This document shows positions 7,840 through 17,117 of a DNA stretch of 64,000 nt, one piece after another (position 1 is the first letter of the stretch; each line of letters begins with the position of its first letter). The position numbers and the translations under genes are program-made. The notes under the pieces were generated by a model. That model worked only from the letters and a program-made list of their open reading frames with translations, was not told the DNA's origin and did not search any database. The stretch is from contig DATMBG010000012.1 in assembly GCA_035559535.1 (NCBI GenBank), positions 1 to 64,000 on the forward strand, given 5' to 3'. This DNA comes from Candidatus Limnocylindrales bacterium. GTDB taxonomy: Bacteria; Moduliflexota; Moduliflexia; Moduliflexales; JAUQPW01.

Positions 7840-8640
7840 CTAGTCTATTCCAACTAATCTTTTAAGCCCCTTCAACAGTCCGCCCTTTTCTCCTTCTGGA
7901 GAGAGGACATCTACTTTCTGGCCTTCCAATCGCATGGCGATATTGCGATAAGCTTTACCGGCCGGGGATCTGGGGGATAAAGCAGCCGGTTCCCCCCGGT
8001 TTGTATAGGCCACCATGTTTTCATCGTCGGGAACGATCCCCAGGAGTTCCACAGCAAGAATCTGGAGAATCGCACTGGCATCCATCATATCCCCTCTTTT
8101 AACTAAATCCGGCTTAATTCGATTAATAATCAGTTTAGGTTGGCTCTTTTCAGAGGCTTCCAAAAGTCCTATCACCCGATCCACATCTCTTACAGAGGAG
8201 ACTTCTGGTGTCGTTACCACGATTGCAAAGTCGGCCCCAACTACTGCATTTCGAAACCCAGCTTCGATTCCAGCCGGGCAATCGATCAAAACATAATCAA
8301 ACTCCTTTTTGAGCGTCTCAATCAGTTCAATCATCTGCTCCGGAGATACGTCGTCTTTATCCCGGGTTTGTGCTGCAGGTAATAAAAATAAAGTCTTCAC
8401 ATTTTTATCTCGAATCAGCGCCTGGCTCAGCTTGCAGCGTTTTTCGACCACATGAACGAGATCATAAACAATTCTATTTTCCAGTCCTAAAATCATATCT
8501 AAATTACGTAATCCGATATCTGCATCGACAACAACCACCTTCTTCCCTAACAAGGCGAGGCCAACCCCCAGGTTGGCTGTGGTTGTGGTTTTACCGACTC
8601 CGCCTTTTCCGGAAGTAACAACAATGGCTTTACTTTCCAT
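7840..8640 (-). CDS. minD: Septum site-determining ATPase MinD
   Basis: A 266-residue deviant Walker-A ATPase (KGGVGKTT near the N-terminus) that binds the membrane in its ATP form and recruits MinC. Family marks are DADIGLRNLD, LIDCPAGIE and the C-terminal amphipathic helix around GGLLKGLKRLVG, which targets the membrane. It sits between minC and minE and reads in the same direction, 33 bases after minC. Confidence 0.97.
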   Translation of the reverse strand: MESKAIVVTSGKGGVGKTTTTANLGVGLALLGKKVVVVDADIGLRNLDMILGLENRIVYDLVHVVEKRCKLSQALIRDKNVKTLFLLPAAQTRDKDDVSPEQMIELIETLKKEFDYVLIDCPAGIEAGFRNAVVGADFAIVVTTPEVSSVRDVDRVIGLLEASEKSQPKLIINRIKPDLVKRGDMMDASAILQILAVELLGIVPDDENMVAYTNRGEPAALSPRSPAGKAYRNIAMRLEGQKVDVLSPEGEKGGLLKGLKRLVGID

Positions 8641-8673
8641 AATTTGTATCTCCTACTTGATAAAACTATCGGG

Positions 8674-9390
8674 TTAAAGAATGGATTCAATAACAACCTC
8701 TCCATCTTTTACGTATGCTTTTTCAGCCCTTTGAATATCTTGAATTTCATTGTCGGGTGAGCGACCAATATATTGAGCTATTCTAAGCTGAGAGGGACTC
8801 AATTGCAAGGCAATAACTACGGCATTTTCAGCTCCTTGAGCGCCGGCATGGGCAACCCCCCGGAGACGCCCCAGTACAATGATATCCCCTCCAGCTATCA
8901 GGTAACTGCCCGGATTTACATCTCCCAAAATAACAATGTTACCGGGATACTCAATGGTTTGACCGGATCGTATCGTTCTACGCAAAAACAGTGTATCCTC
9001 TTCATGTTTTAGGATAGGATCTACCAGATGGGTAAGCGTCCTCGATTTCCTCAGAGGATTCCCACTGTTTCGTTCAATCCGGGCAATCGATCTTTGCGAG
9101 GATTTGATCTCTCCAGCTTTTTCTTCTATAGGCCCTTGCTTATTAATAAATTCCCGAATATATAAGGTATATTTTCTCTCAACGAGGTCTTTGAGTAACT
9201 TGCGTTCTTCGGAAGAAAGTATACGATCTCCAACATAAATATCCACTTCTGCCCCAGAAAAGAAATTATTTGAATCCGCCAGCTTCTTATCCAACTGATT
9301 TAAAACCACATCAAAAAGCGCTCCTGGATCAATCAAAATAGCCAATCCAGACTTCGTGCCTTTAATTTCAACAATCTTCTCAGCTTGCAT
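8674..9390 (-). CDS. minC: Septum site-determining protein MinC
   Basis: A 238-residue inhibitor of FtsZ assembly away from mid-cell. The N-terminal domain begins EKIVEIKGTKSGLAILID, and the C-terminal right-handed beta helix has IEYPGNIVILGDVNPGS and AGGDIIVLGRLRGVAHAG, the classic MinC core that binds MinD. I start at ATG 9390: a longer in-frame form from TTG 9516 would begin inside the promoter described next, and its extra N-terminus is not MinC-like. It is the first gene of the minCDE operon. Confidence 0.93.
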   Translation of the reverse strand: MQAEKIVEIKGTKSGLAILIDPGALFDVVLNQLDKKLADSNNFFSGAEVDIYVGDRILSSEERKLLKDLVERKYTLYIREFINKQGPIEEKAGEIKSSQRSIARIERNSGNPLRKSRTLTHLVDPILKHEEDTLFLRRTIRSGQTIEYPGNIVILGDVNPGSYLIAGGDIIVLGRLRGVAHAGAQGAENAVVIALQLSPSQLRIAQYIGRSPDNEIQDIQRAEKAYVKDGEVVIESIL

Positions 9391-9488
9391 AAGTTTTATG
9401 AACTCTTGGAAAACGAAAGAACCGTTAAAATACTTACCTGTCTCACCGTTGGTAAGACCAGAAGTCCTTACGGATCTCACGATTGGTA

Positions 9489-9516
9489 AAGATAACATGG
9501 AAAGAAAAAATGTCAA
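9489..9516 (-). promoter_or_regulatory. Promoter of minCDE
   Basis: On the minus strand a perfect TTGACA (9516-9511) is followed after 16 bases by TATCTT (9494-9489). Transcription would start near 9482 and leave a leader of about 90 bases before minC. The promoter rules out the longer minC start. Confidence 0.72.
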
Positions 9517-9569
9517 GAGATATATTAGTAAACAAGCTTTACTTTAATGGAGAGGTTTAAAGGATAACA

Positions 9570-9660
9570 GGAGTCAGAAGTCAGAAGTCAAAAGAGAAGG
9601 GTTTTCCAGGGGGTTGTGATTTGATGGTTTTTATTCTGATTTCTGGCTTTCTACTCTCTA
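9570..9660. repeat. Repeat element with facing AGTCAGAA-type arms
   Basis: The left arm has three copies of an 8-base unit (GTCAGAAGTCAGAAGTC, 9573-9589). The right arm at about 9632-9656 carries the diverged complement (TTCTGATTTCTGGCTTTCT). It has the same layout as the elements at 15301-15435, 17000-17113, 47115-47277 and 57346-57427, and argues against a start upstream of about 9660 for the next gene. Confidence 0.45.
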
Positions 9661-9662
9661 AA

Positions 9663-9998
9663 ATGGTCATGTTTTCCATCTGTAAAAAATACTGGATCTA
9701 CCTGTATTTTGGAATACTTCTTGTCATGGCCGGGTGTGCGACGGCTCAAAAAACTCACCCACCCCAGCAAATACGAAGTGATGAGGAAATCACCCAGGAA
9801 GTGAAGGAAAAGCTCTATGAACGTTTTCCCCTTGGGACTCCCTGGAATTTCATCGAGGTTAAAACGGTCCATGGGGACGTTTATTTAAGTGGGACTGTAG
9901 AGGAAACTCTAACAAAAAGGGCCGCAGAAGACATAGCCCGAAATATCCAGGGAGTCAAAGATGTTATAAATGGCATTGTAGTAAGTCCGAGACCTTGA
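9663..9998 (+). CDS. BON-domain lipoprotein
   Basis: A 111-residue exported lipoprotein. The N-terminus is a signal sequence ending in the lipobox VMAGC, so the cysteine should be acylated and the protein anchored in the outer or inner membrane. The remainder is one BON domain (IRSDEEITQEVKEKL ... VKTVHGDVYLSGTV ... ARNIQGVKDVINGI), a fold that binds phospholipid surfaces and maintains envelope stability in proteins such as OsmY and DolP. Starts at 9663 or 9669 both fit; an upstream ATG at 9624 would place the start inside a repeat arm. Confidence 0.82.
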   Translation: MVMFSICKKYWIYLYFGILLVMAGCATAQKTHPPQQIRSDEEITQEVKEKLYERFPLGTPWNFIEVKTVHGDVYLSGTVEETLTKRAAEDIARNIQGVKDVINGIVVSPRP

Positions 9999-10053
9999 AA
10001 CCCGACCGGATCCTCCGAATCCTTCCCAAGGGTAAGAGTGGATTAGTAGATAT

Positions 10054-13000
10054 ATGTCAGGCAAATTGGCCGCGTTATGGAATATTTATCCCGGTGAAGG
10101 CTGGCCTATGTTGTTATTGCTGATACATTCCTTTTTCCTGGGGATCACTCTGGTCTTTTTTTACACAGCCGCTAACGCTTTATTTCTTGCTACCTTCGAT
10201 GTTAAAATTCTCCCCTATGCGTATATAACCTCGGCAGGAGTCATTACCCTAGGGGGGTTTCTCTATTCAAAGTTAGAAAAACGTCTCCCGGTTACCCGGC
10301 TTTTGCCGGGCACACTCGCCTTCTTATTCATTTCCGTTTGTGCCTTTTATTTGGGCCTTTGGGTTCCTATCCGATGGTTGATCTTTGGACTTTTGATCTG
10401 GTCCGACATGTTGGATATGCTTATGGGCCTTGAATTTTGGGGACTTGCTGGACGCCTGTTCAATGTACGACAGGGTAAACGGTTGTTCGGTTTGATCGGC
10501 TCCGGAGATACGGCTACCCGAATTCTCAGCGGCTTTTCCATCCCCTTGCTGGTTCAAGTCTTAGGTACGCCGAATCTTTTACTCATTTCGGCGGGAGGTT
10601 TGATCTTATGTCTGATTGTTCTCCTGATCATCCTCCACCGGTTCCGGGAACGCATCCTTATTCCTCAAGAAGAGCAAACAGAAACAAAGAAGGTTCAAAA
10701 TCAGATCTTTCACCTTCTGAAGGATCGGTATCTTGTTTTGATTTTTCTCTTGGCCGTTTTTTCCGTGTTCGCAACTTACTTCTTAAATTATATCTTTCTG
10801 GAGCAGGTCAAAGCAGATCGTGAGCATGCCGATGAATTATCCAGGTTTTTAGGAGTTTTTTATGGGGCAACCGATATAGTCAGCCTTGGATTCCGGACCC
10901 TTTTATCCGGTCGACTGCTTAATCAGCATGGCCTTAAAGTTGGATTGACACTCCTTCCCCTCATGCTGGCAGTAGGTACCGTATTGGCAGTCCTTGCAGG
11001 TACGGTATTTGGAGCTGTTGCCCTGTTTTTCTGGTTGGTAGCCATGAATAGGTTGACTGACCGCGTCTTGAGAAAGGCGATATTTAAACCTGCTTTTCTC
11101 ATTCTTTATCAACCCTTAAGGGCCAGCGAACGGTTAAGTGCTCAGGTTGCCGTAGAGGGTATGGTAGGACCTGTATCCAGTGGACTGGCAGGTATAAGCC
11201 TGCTCCTGTTCAATTTGAACGGTTCCTTCAGTCCGGTAAGGCTTGCTTATGTCATGCTCTTTATCCTGGCCGGTTGGGTTATCGTTTCTATTTTGATTCA
11301 GTCGGAATATGCCGTTGCTTTAACACGGGCTTTAACCCGGCGTACACTGGAAGGAATGTCCCTTTCCTTGGGTGATGCCTCGAGTCTTGCCGTCTTAAAG
11401 GAAAAACTCAAGAGCTCTCATCCCAATGAGATTATTTATTCGTTGAATATTCTAGAAAAAATAGAGCATGACGCCTTGGATTCCTTTCTAATGGATTTAT
11501 TGGAGCATCCCGCTCCAGAAGTTCGTCGGGATGTTCTGCTCAGGATTGAGCGGAGGGTAGAAGTGGAGTTTAAACCGGTTTCTTCTGTATTAACCCTGGT
11601 TAATAAAAGGCTTAAGCTGGAAAGCTCCCCATCGGTTCAGGCGGCTGCATTAAGAGCTTTAAGTGCTCTGGGAGAAACCGAAGTAGTCGAACAGGTTGCT
11701 CCTTATCTTGAAAATCCTGACCTACAGGTAAGAATGGGGGCCATGGTTGGCTTACTACGTAATGGTGGAATAGCAGGGATTCTGTTGGCCGGCGAAAATC
11801 TAACTAACTGGGTAAATTCCCCAGATCCCCATGAACGGGAACTGGCTGCACAGGTGTTGGGAGAGGTTGGAATTCGTAGTTTTTACCATCCTCTCTTGAA
11901 GTTACTCAGAGACGAAGACCCGCAAGTCCATCGAGCTGCCTTAATAGCTGCCGGGAGGGTTCAGAATCCGAAGTTATGGCCCCTGGTACTCGAGGATCTT
12001 TCCTCTCCTATGTTTTATCATGCTGCTGCTTCGGCCCTGGTTGTTGCGGGGGAATCGGTCTTATCAGAACTGGCCTTGATGTTCAATAAGAAAAACCAGC
12101 CCCGGGAGGTCCTCATTCGAATTGCCCGAATTTGTGGACGAATCCGGGGGAATCAAGTCATAACCCTGCTCCGAGACAAAATCGATTTCCCGGATGAAGA
12201 TGTCCGTTACTATATTTTAGTTTCCTTAAGTCTCTGCGGTTACCGGGCCCAGGAGGGGGAGGTCCTCAGGGTCCATCAAAAAATCCGGGAGGAAATCGAG
12301 GATGCTACCTGGACCCTGGCAGCCCTGGTAGGAATCGGAGAAGAAGCCTCGGTATTTCTTTTGAAAAAGGCTTTGACCTATGAATTAGAACAAAATCAGA
12401 AGCGAATCCTTCTATTATTATCCTTTATTTATGATTCCCCATCCATTTTACGGGCCCGGGATAATCTCCTACAGGATTCCCCCGAAAAGAGAGCTTATGC
12501 CCTTGAGATTATTGATCTTTTGATTTCTCAAGAGCTAAAACCGATGCTCTTTCCTTTGCTGGAGGGTTTAACCCCTACCCAACGTCTTAACCGCCTTCAT
12601 GCTTTCTTTCCTCAACAAAGTCTGGATCGAGGTCAACAACTAGAGAGGATTATAAGCCGATCGGACCGGTGGATACATCCATGGACTAAAACCTGTGCCC
12701 TTTATGCCCTGGCCTATAATACCTCTCTTTCCAATCCCTCTATTCTCTCTGCAGTTATTTCGGCTCTCTCGGATTCTAATCCGATAGTGAGAGAAACCGC
12801 GATCTGGACTTTATCTCGACTCGATCCCTTAAAGTATCAGAGTTATACAAGAAGTTTACCCGGCAATGTCGGTCCCGAGATCATTCGTGCTATCCGGCAG
12901 GTGGAAGCCGAAAAAAGCGGAGAAAAGGTCCCGCTCTTGCTGATCGAAAGGGTGATCCTTTTGAAAACCCTGGGTATCTTCTCGGAAACTCCGGAGCAAG

Positions 13001-13896
13001 TTCTGATCGAAGTGGCTTCTATCCTCGAGGAAATTGAAATAAAGGTAGGGCAACCGATTTTTGAAAAAGGAGATATGGGAAGTTGTATGTATATCATTAC
13101 AGACGGACAGGTACGCGTCCATGATGGAACCCAAACCCTCCGTACCTTAGGGCCCGGGGATATTTTTGGTGAGTTATCAGTGCTGGATCCTGAACCCCGC
13201 TCGGCCTCGGTGACGGCCCTTGAAAACACACGGCTTTTTCGTCTTTATCGGGATGGGCTTTATGAGCTTATGACCGATCATATTGAAGTGGTTCGTGGTA
13301 TTATTCGTGTTTTGTGCCGGTGGTTACGCACGGGGAATCAGAAAATCGTTGAGCATGTCCATTCAAAAGAAATCCTGAAGAAGCATCTCAGTGAAAAAAT
13401 TACCCGAACGATAAAACGAACAGTTGGGGAAAGAAAAAGAAGCGAATTTGTGCTGTTACCCCTTGAAAAAGTTATTATCTTAAAAACGGTTAGTATTTTT
13501 TCTGAGACTTCGGAAGAAATCCTGACCGAGATAGCCTCCCTCCTTGAAGAGGTGGAGTTAGGGGCAGGGGAAACCATTTTTGAAAAGGGAGATATGGGAA
13601 GTTGCATGTATATTGTTATAGATGGTCGGGTACGTATCCACGATGGGGAACAAACCCTGGCTTATGCCGGAGAGCGAGAAATTTTTGGCGAAATGGCCGT
13701 CTTAGATCCCGAACCCCGTTCGGCTTCTGCTACCACTACAGAAGTTACCCGCCTTTTCCGCCTTGATCAGGATGCCCTTTATATATTAATGGCCGATCAT
13801 ATTGAGGTGGTTCATGGAATTATTCGTGTTTTGTGTAAACGGATACGGGCCTCATATCAAACGCAGATTAGTCTGCAAGTTTACCCTTCTGCCTGA
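10054..13896 (+). CDS. MFS-like membrane protein with HEAT repeats and two cyclic-nucleotide-binding domains
   Basis: A 1280-residue fusion. Residues 1-425 hold about 12 membrane helices resembling the major facilitator/ATP-ADP translocase (NTT) superfamily. Residues about 450-945 are alpha-helical HEAT-type repeats (for example EHPAPEVRRDVLLRI and DEDPQVHRAALIAAG). Residues about 955-1095 and 1127-1268 are two cyclic-nucleotide-binding (CAP_ED) domains, clearly duplicated: both have EKGDMGSCMYI, and their phosphate-binding cassettes read FGELSVLDPEPRSAS and FGEMAVLDPEPRSAS with the Glu and Arg that bind cAMP/cGMP. A nucleotide-gated transporter or membrane-tethered sensor is the simplest guess; the transported substrate is unknown. 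The gene stands alone, upstream of glutamate dehydrogenase. Confidence 0.88.
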   Translation: MSGKLAALWNIYPGEGWPMLLLLIHSFFLGITLVFFYTAANALFLATFDVKILPYAYITSAGVITLGGFLYSKLEKRLPVTRLLPGTLAFLFISVCAFYLGLWVPIRWLIFGLLIWSDMLDMLMGLEFWGLAGRLFNVRQGKRLFGLIGSGDTATRILSGFSIPLLVQVLGTPNLLLISAGGLILCLIVLLIILHRFRERILIPQEEQTETKKVQNQIFHLLKDRYLVLIFLLAVFSVFATYFLNYIFLEQVKADREHADELSRFLGVFYGATDIVSLGFRTLLSGRLLNQHGLKVGLTLLPLMLAVGTVLAVLAGTVFGAVALFFWLVAMNRLTDRVLRKAIFKPAFLILYQPLRASERLSAQVAVEGMVGPVSSGLAGISLLLFNLNGSFSPVRLAYVMLFILAGWVIVSILIQSEYAVALTRALTRRTLEGMSLSLGDASSLAVLKEKLKSSHPNEIIYSLNILEKIEHDALDSFLMDLLEHPAPEVRRDVLLRIERRVEVEFKPVSSVLTLVNKRLKLESSPSVQAAALRALSALGETEVVEQVAPYLENPDLQVRMGAMVGLLRNGGIAGILLAGENLTNWVNSPDPHERELAAQVLGEVGIRSFYHPLLKLLRDEDPQVHRAALIAAGRVQNPKLWPLVLEDLSSPMFYHAAASALVVAGESVLSELALMFNKKNQPREVLIRIARICGRIRGNQVITLLRDKIDFPDEDVRYYILVSLSLCGYRAQEGEVLRVHQKIREEIEDATWTLAALVGIGEEASVFLLKKALTYELEQNQKRILLLLSFIYDSPSILRARDNLLQDSPEKRAYALEIIDLLISQELKPMLFPLLEGLTPTQRLNRLHAFFPQQSLDRGQQLERIISRSDRWIHPWTKTCALYALAYNTSLSNPSILSAVISALSDSNPIVRETAIWTLSRLDPLKYQSYTRSLPGNVGPEIIRAIRQVEAEKSGEKVPLLLIERVILLKTLGIFSETPEQVLIEVASILEEIEIKVGQPIFEKGDMGSCMYIITDGQVRVHDGTQTLRTLGPGDIFGELSVLDPEPRSASVTALENTRLFRLYRDGLYELMTDHIEVVRGIIRVLCRWLRTGNQKIVEHVHSKEILKKHLSEKITRTIKRTVGERKRSEFVLLPLEKVIILKTVSIFSETSEEILTEIASLLEEVELGAGETIFEKGDMGSCMYIVIDGRVRIHDGEQTLAYAGEREIFGEMAVLDPEPRSASATTTEVTRLFRLDQDALYILMADHIEVVHGIIRVLCKRIRASYQTQISLQVYPSA

Positions 13897-13989
13897 AAGG
13901 CTTGATGAATCCGTTGAGGGATTTCTTTATAATCGAAAATTATAAAAACTTTTCTTTTTAAGAATCATGGGATTTAGGTTTCAAGCTAA

Positions 13990-14020
13990 AAAGTGCAAAA
14001 CATAGTACGTTTTGCATTTT
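13990..14020. repeat. Hairpin with AAAAC / GTTTTGCATTTT arms
   Basis: A 12-bp stem with one G-T pair (13990-14001 with 14009-14020) and a 7-base loop lies 17 bases before the glutamate dehydrogenase start. TTTTGCATTTTA recurs at 2638-2649 before the first metal-binding protein gene, and related ACGTTTTACATTTTGCA lies at 52145-52161 before another gene, so this is a dispersed motif. Confidence 0.5.
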
Positions 14021-14037
14021 AGGCTTTGGGTTTAAAA

Positions 14038-15300
14038 ATGGTCGGAGAGAAAACAGAATGGGAAAGTCCCCTCTATCAAATGGTCGTTCGCCAGTTTAAC
14101 AAGGCCGTAGAGCGGATGAAGCTGGATCCTGGGATTGTTGAACGGCTTCGATATCCCCAGCGGTCTTTAATTGTAACCTTTCCGGTTAAAATGGATAATG
14201 GTCAGGTTGAGATTTTTGAAGGTTACCGGGTTCAGCATACGTTAAGTATGCCCACCAAAGGAGGAATTCGATATCACCAGGCAGTAACCCTGGGAGAAAT
14301 AACGGCCCTGGCTATGTTGATGACCTGGAAGTGTGCCTTAATCGGTTTACCTTTCAGTGGGGCCAAAGGTGGGGTGCGCTGTAATCCAGAACAATTATCC
14401 ATGGCCGAGCTGGAACGACTGACCCGGCGTTATACGGCCGAGATTACCAGTATGATCGGACCGGATTCGGATATCCCGGCCCCGGATATCTCTACAAATG
14501 AGCAGGTTATGGCCTGGATGATGGATACCTACAGTCAGCAAAAGGGTCATGCCATTCCGGAAGTGGTTACAGGAAAGCCGGTCAGTATTGGTGGATCTCT
14601 GGGAAGATACGAGGCTACGGGGCGAGGTGTTGTGTATGTGATTACAGAAGCTGCGAAACTTTTAGGAATGAATCTTAATGGAGCCAGAGCGGTTATTCAG
14701 GGTTTCGGAAATGTTGGATCGATTACGGCCAAACAGCTTGCTAAAACGGGTTGTAAGGTTATTGCCGTCAGTGACATCAAGGGAGGTCTTTACAATCCCA
14801 AGGGACTAGATGTTAAAGATCTTATTAACTACGTAAAACAAAATCAATTCTTGGAAGGTTATTCCCAGGCTGAACCTATCACCCATGAAGAGCTGTTCGA
14901 ACTTCCCTGTGATATCCTGGTTCCAGCCGCTCTTTCCAATCAAATTACAGAAAAAAATGCCCTCAAAATTAATTGCCGGATCCTGGCAGAAGGGGCCGAC
15001 GGGCCCAGCACCCTGGAAGCCGACCAAATCTTGCGGGATAAAGGAGTTTTGATCCTTCCGGATATTCTCTGTAACGCCGGAGGCGTGATCGTCTCTTACT
15101 TTGAGTGGGTTCAGGATTTACAGAATTACTTCTGGACCCTTAAACAGATCAACAATCGGCTCCGAAGAATTCTTACCCGAGCCTTCCGAAATGTTTATGA
15201 ACGATCCCATCGAGAGAAAACGAATATGCGGATGGCTGCTTTAATGATAGGAATTGGACGGGTTGTGGAAGCAAAACGCGTTCGAGGACTGTATCCGTGA
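14038..15300 (+). CDS. gdhA: Glutamate dehydrogenase (Glu/Leu/Phe/Val dehydrogenase family)
   Basis: A 420-residue cytoplasmic enzyme that interconverts glutamate with 2-oxoglutarate and ammonia using NAD(P). Substrate-binding PTKGGIRYH and catalytic GLPFSGAKGGVR (about Lys110) lie in the N-terminal domain, followed by PAPDIST; the C-terminal Rossmann fold has VIQGFGNVGS. Length and motifs fit the hexameric GDH type rather than leucine dehydrogenase, which is shorter. I use ATG 14038; a TTG four codons upstream is possible. No clear Shine-Dalgarno is visible, only a hairpin repeat. The following spacer is wholly occupied by a palindromic repeat. Confidence 0.93.
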   Translation: MVGEKTEWESPLYQMVVRQFNKAVERMKLDPGIVERLRYPQRSLIVTFPVKMDNGQVEIFEGYRVQHTLSMPTKGGIRYHQAVTLGEITALAMLMTWKCALIGLPFSGAKGGVRCNPEQLSMAELERLTRRYTAEITSMIGPDSDIPAPDISTNEQVMAWMMDTYSQQKGHAIPEVVTGKPVSIGGSLGRYEATGRGVVYVITEAAKLLGMNLNGARAVIQGFGNVGSITAKQLAKTGCKVIAVSDIKGGLYNPKGLDVKDLINYVKQNQFLEGYSQAEPITHEELFELPCDILVPAALSNQITEKNALKINCRILAEGADGPSTLEADQILRDKGVLILPDILCNAGGVIVSYFEWVQDLQNYFWTLKQINNRLRRILTRAFRNVYERSHREKTNMRMAALMIGIGRVVEAKRVRGLYP

Positions 15301-15435
15301 GGAGTACGGAAGTGTGGGAGTATGGGAGTGTGGGAGTATGGAAGTATGGGGGTATGGAAGTATGGGAGTGTGGGAGTGTGGGAGAAATCTTATACTTCCT
15401 CACTCCCATACTTCCATACTCCCACACCCCCCTAC
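15301..15435. repeat. Palindromic octamer-array element, copy 1 (left of carboxyltransferase gene)
   Basis: The left arm is about nine tandem copies of an 8-base unit (TGGGAGTR with variants, 15311-15384). A short core (AAATCTTATACTT) follows, and then the arm is repeated in inverted form (ACTCCCAT-type units, 15400-15428). The element starts right at the stop codon of the glutamate dehydrogenase gene and ends three bases before the next start, so it fills the spacer. Bases 15367-15399 are identical, in inverted orientation, to 17039-17071. Translated readthrough gives Gly/Val/Trp-rich nonsense that should not be annotated. Confidence 0.85.
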
Positions 15436-15438
15436 GAG

Positions 15439-16995
15439 ATGATTATGTCTATTGAAGAGAAACTCAGAGAATTGGCCAGAAAAAATGAAGAAGCCGAGTT
15501 AGCAGGCGGTTTAGAACGTATTGAAAGGCAACATAAAGCTGGGAAACTTACAGCAAGGGAGCGGGTTAATTTTCTACTGGACCCGGGGAGCTTTCAAGAA
15601 ATGGACAAATTTGTGGTGCACCGGTCCACGGATTTTGGAGTAGGTGAAAAAAAAATCCTTGGAGATGGGGTTATTACAGGGTATGGAACGATTAAAGGGC
15701 GGTTGGTTTACATTTTTGCTCAGGATTTTACCGTCTTTGGAGGTTCTCTAAGCGAGGCTTATGCCGCAAAGATTTGCAAAATTATGGACCTGGCCTTGAA
15801 GAACGGAGCCCCGATCATCGGTCTGAACGATTCAGGGGGGGCTCGAATTCAGGAGGGAGTTGTCAGTCTGGCCGGCTATGCAGATATTTTCTTACGAAAT
15901 ACCCTGGCTTCAGGAGTAATTCCTCAAATTTCTGCCATCATGGGACCCTGCGCCGGAGGGGCCGTTTATTCTCCGGCCATTACCGATTTCATTGTCATGG
16001 TCAAGGGGTCCAGCTATATGTTTATCACAGGCCCCGAAGTCATTAAAGCCGTAACCCATGAAGAAGTAAGCTTTGAAAAGTTGGGAGGAGCCATAACCCA
16101 CAGTACCATCAGTGGAGTTGCCCATTTTGCTGCAGAAAACGATGAAGATTGCCTCCTCCTCATCCGGGAACTCCTGGAATTTATCCCCCAAAATAACCTG
16201 GAAGATCCGCCCTATAAACCTACCGACGATCCCCCAGATCGGATCGATGAAAGCTTAAATACCCTGGTACCAGATAACCCCAATCAACCCTATGATATCA
16301 AGAATCTTATTCGTACCGTGGTCGACGACCACTACTTCTTTGAAGTTCACGAACATTATGCTAAAAATATGGTTGTAGGTTTCGGTCGATTAAACGGGTA
16401 TTCGGTAGGTATTGTGGCCAATCAACCGGATTTCTTAGCGGGCACTCTGGATATCGATGCTTCCCTTAAGGGAGCCCGATTTGTCCGTTTTTGTGATGCC
16501 TTTAACATTCCCCTCGTGGTCTTCGAGGATGTTCCGGGGTTCTTACCGGGAGTCGATCAGGAATATCGGGGGATTATTAAACATGGGGCTAAACTTCTAT
16601 ATGCCTTTGCCGAAGCCACGGTCCCTAAGATTACCGTAATTACCCGTAAAGCCTATGGAGGAGCCTATTGCGTTATGGCTAGCAAACATATCCGGGCCGA
16701 TCAAAACTTCGCCTATCCAACTGCCGAGATCGCCGTGATGGGTCCAGAAGCTGCTGTCAATATCGTCTTCCGAAAGGAACTGGCCGAGGCCAAAGATCCC
16801 GTAGCCCGAAAAGCAGAACTGGTTGCAGAATACCGAAGGAAATTCGCCAACCCCTATGTCGCCGCCGAACGGGGATATATCGATGAGGTCATCGAACCCA
16901 AGTACACCCGCCTCAAACTGATCCGGGCTCTGGAAATGCTAAAAAATAAGCGGGATACCAACCCGCCTAAAAAGCATGGAAATATACCGCTTTAA
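15439..16995 (+). CDS. Acyl-CoA carboxylase carboxyltransferase (beta) subunit, propionyl-CoA carboxylase-like
   Basis: A 518-residue carboxyltransferase that moves the carboxyl group from biotin to acyl-CoA (propionyl- or methylmalonyl-CoA systems). The two oxyanion-hole regions are visible: [14 protein letters not shown] followed by [14 protein letters not shown] in the N half, and [12 protein letters not shown] then [12 protein letters not shown] in the C half. The start at ATG 15439 (or the next ATG, 15445) leads into [20 protein letters not shown], the usual N-terminus. No biotin carboxylase or biotin carrier gene is nearby, so partners lie elsewhere, or it belongs to a decarboxylase complex. 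Inverted identical repeats flank the gene. Confidence 0.93.
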   Translation: MIMSIEEKLRELARKNEEAELAGGLERIERQHKAGKLTARERVNFLLDPGSFQEMDKFVVHRSTDFGVGEKKILGDGVITGYGTIKGRLVYIFAQDFTVFGGSLSEAYAAKICKIMDLALKNGAPIIGLNDSGGARIQEGVVSLAGYADIFLRNTLASGVIPQISAIMGPCAGGAVYSPAITDFIVMVKGSSYMFITGPEVIKAVTHEEVSFEKLGGAITHSTISGVAHFAAENDEDCLLLIRELLEFIPQNNLEDPPYKPTDDPPDRIDESLNTLVPDNPNQPYDIKNLIRTVVDDHYFFEVHEHYAKNMVVGFGRLNGYSVGIVANQPDFLAGTLDIDASLKGARFVRFCDAFNIPLVVFEDVPGFLPGVDQEYRGIIKHGAKLLYAFAEATVPKITVITRKAYGGAYCVMASKHIRADQNFAYPTAEIAVMGPEAAVNIVFRKELAEAKDPVARKAELVAEYRRKFANPYVAAERGYIDEVIEPKYTRLKLIRALEMLKNKRDTNPPKKHGNIPL

Positions 16996-16999
16996 GAGC

Positions 17000-17113
17000 G
17001 GGGTATGGGAGCATGGGAGTATGGTAGGGTGGAAGGGTGGAAGTATAAGATTTCTCCCACACTCCCACACTTCCATACCCCCATACTCCCGCACTCCCAC
17101 ACCCCCATACCCC
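17000..17113. repeat. Palindromic octamer-array element, copy 2 (right of carboxyltransferase gene)
   Basis: The same family as 15301-15435 but in inverted orientation: TATGGGAG-type units, the core GGAAGTATAAGATTTCTC (17039-17056), then ACTCCCAC-type units to 17113. It fills the spacer between the converging carboxyltransferase and TPR genes. It could act as a bidirectional terminator through its strong stem. Confidence 0.85.
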
Positions 17114-17117
17114 TTCC

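Noticed and set aside
9391-9516. Longer MinC starting at TTG 9516
   Set aside because: The extra codons overlap a good TTGACA/TATCTT promoter and are not MinC-like.
15322-15438. In-frame N-terminal extension of the carboxyltransferase rich in Gly, Val, Trp and Tyr
   Set aside because: It is translation of the tandem octamer repeat; the family N-terminus begins at ATG 15439 or 15445.
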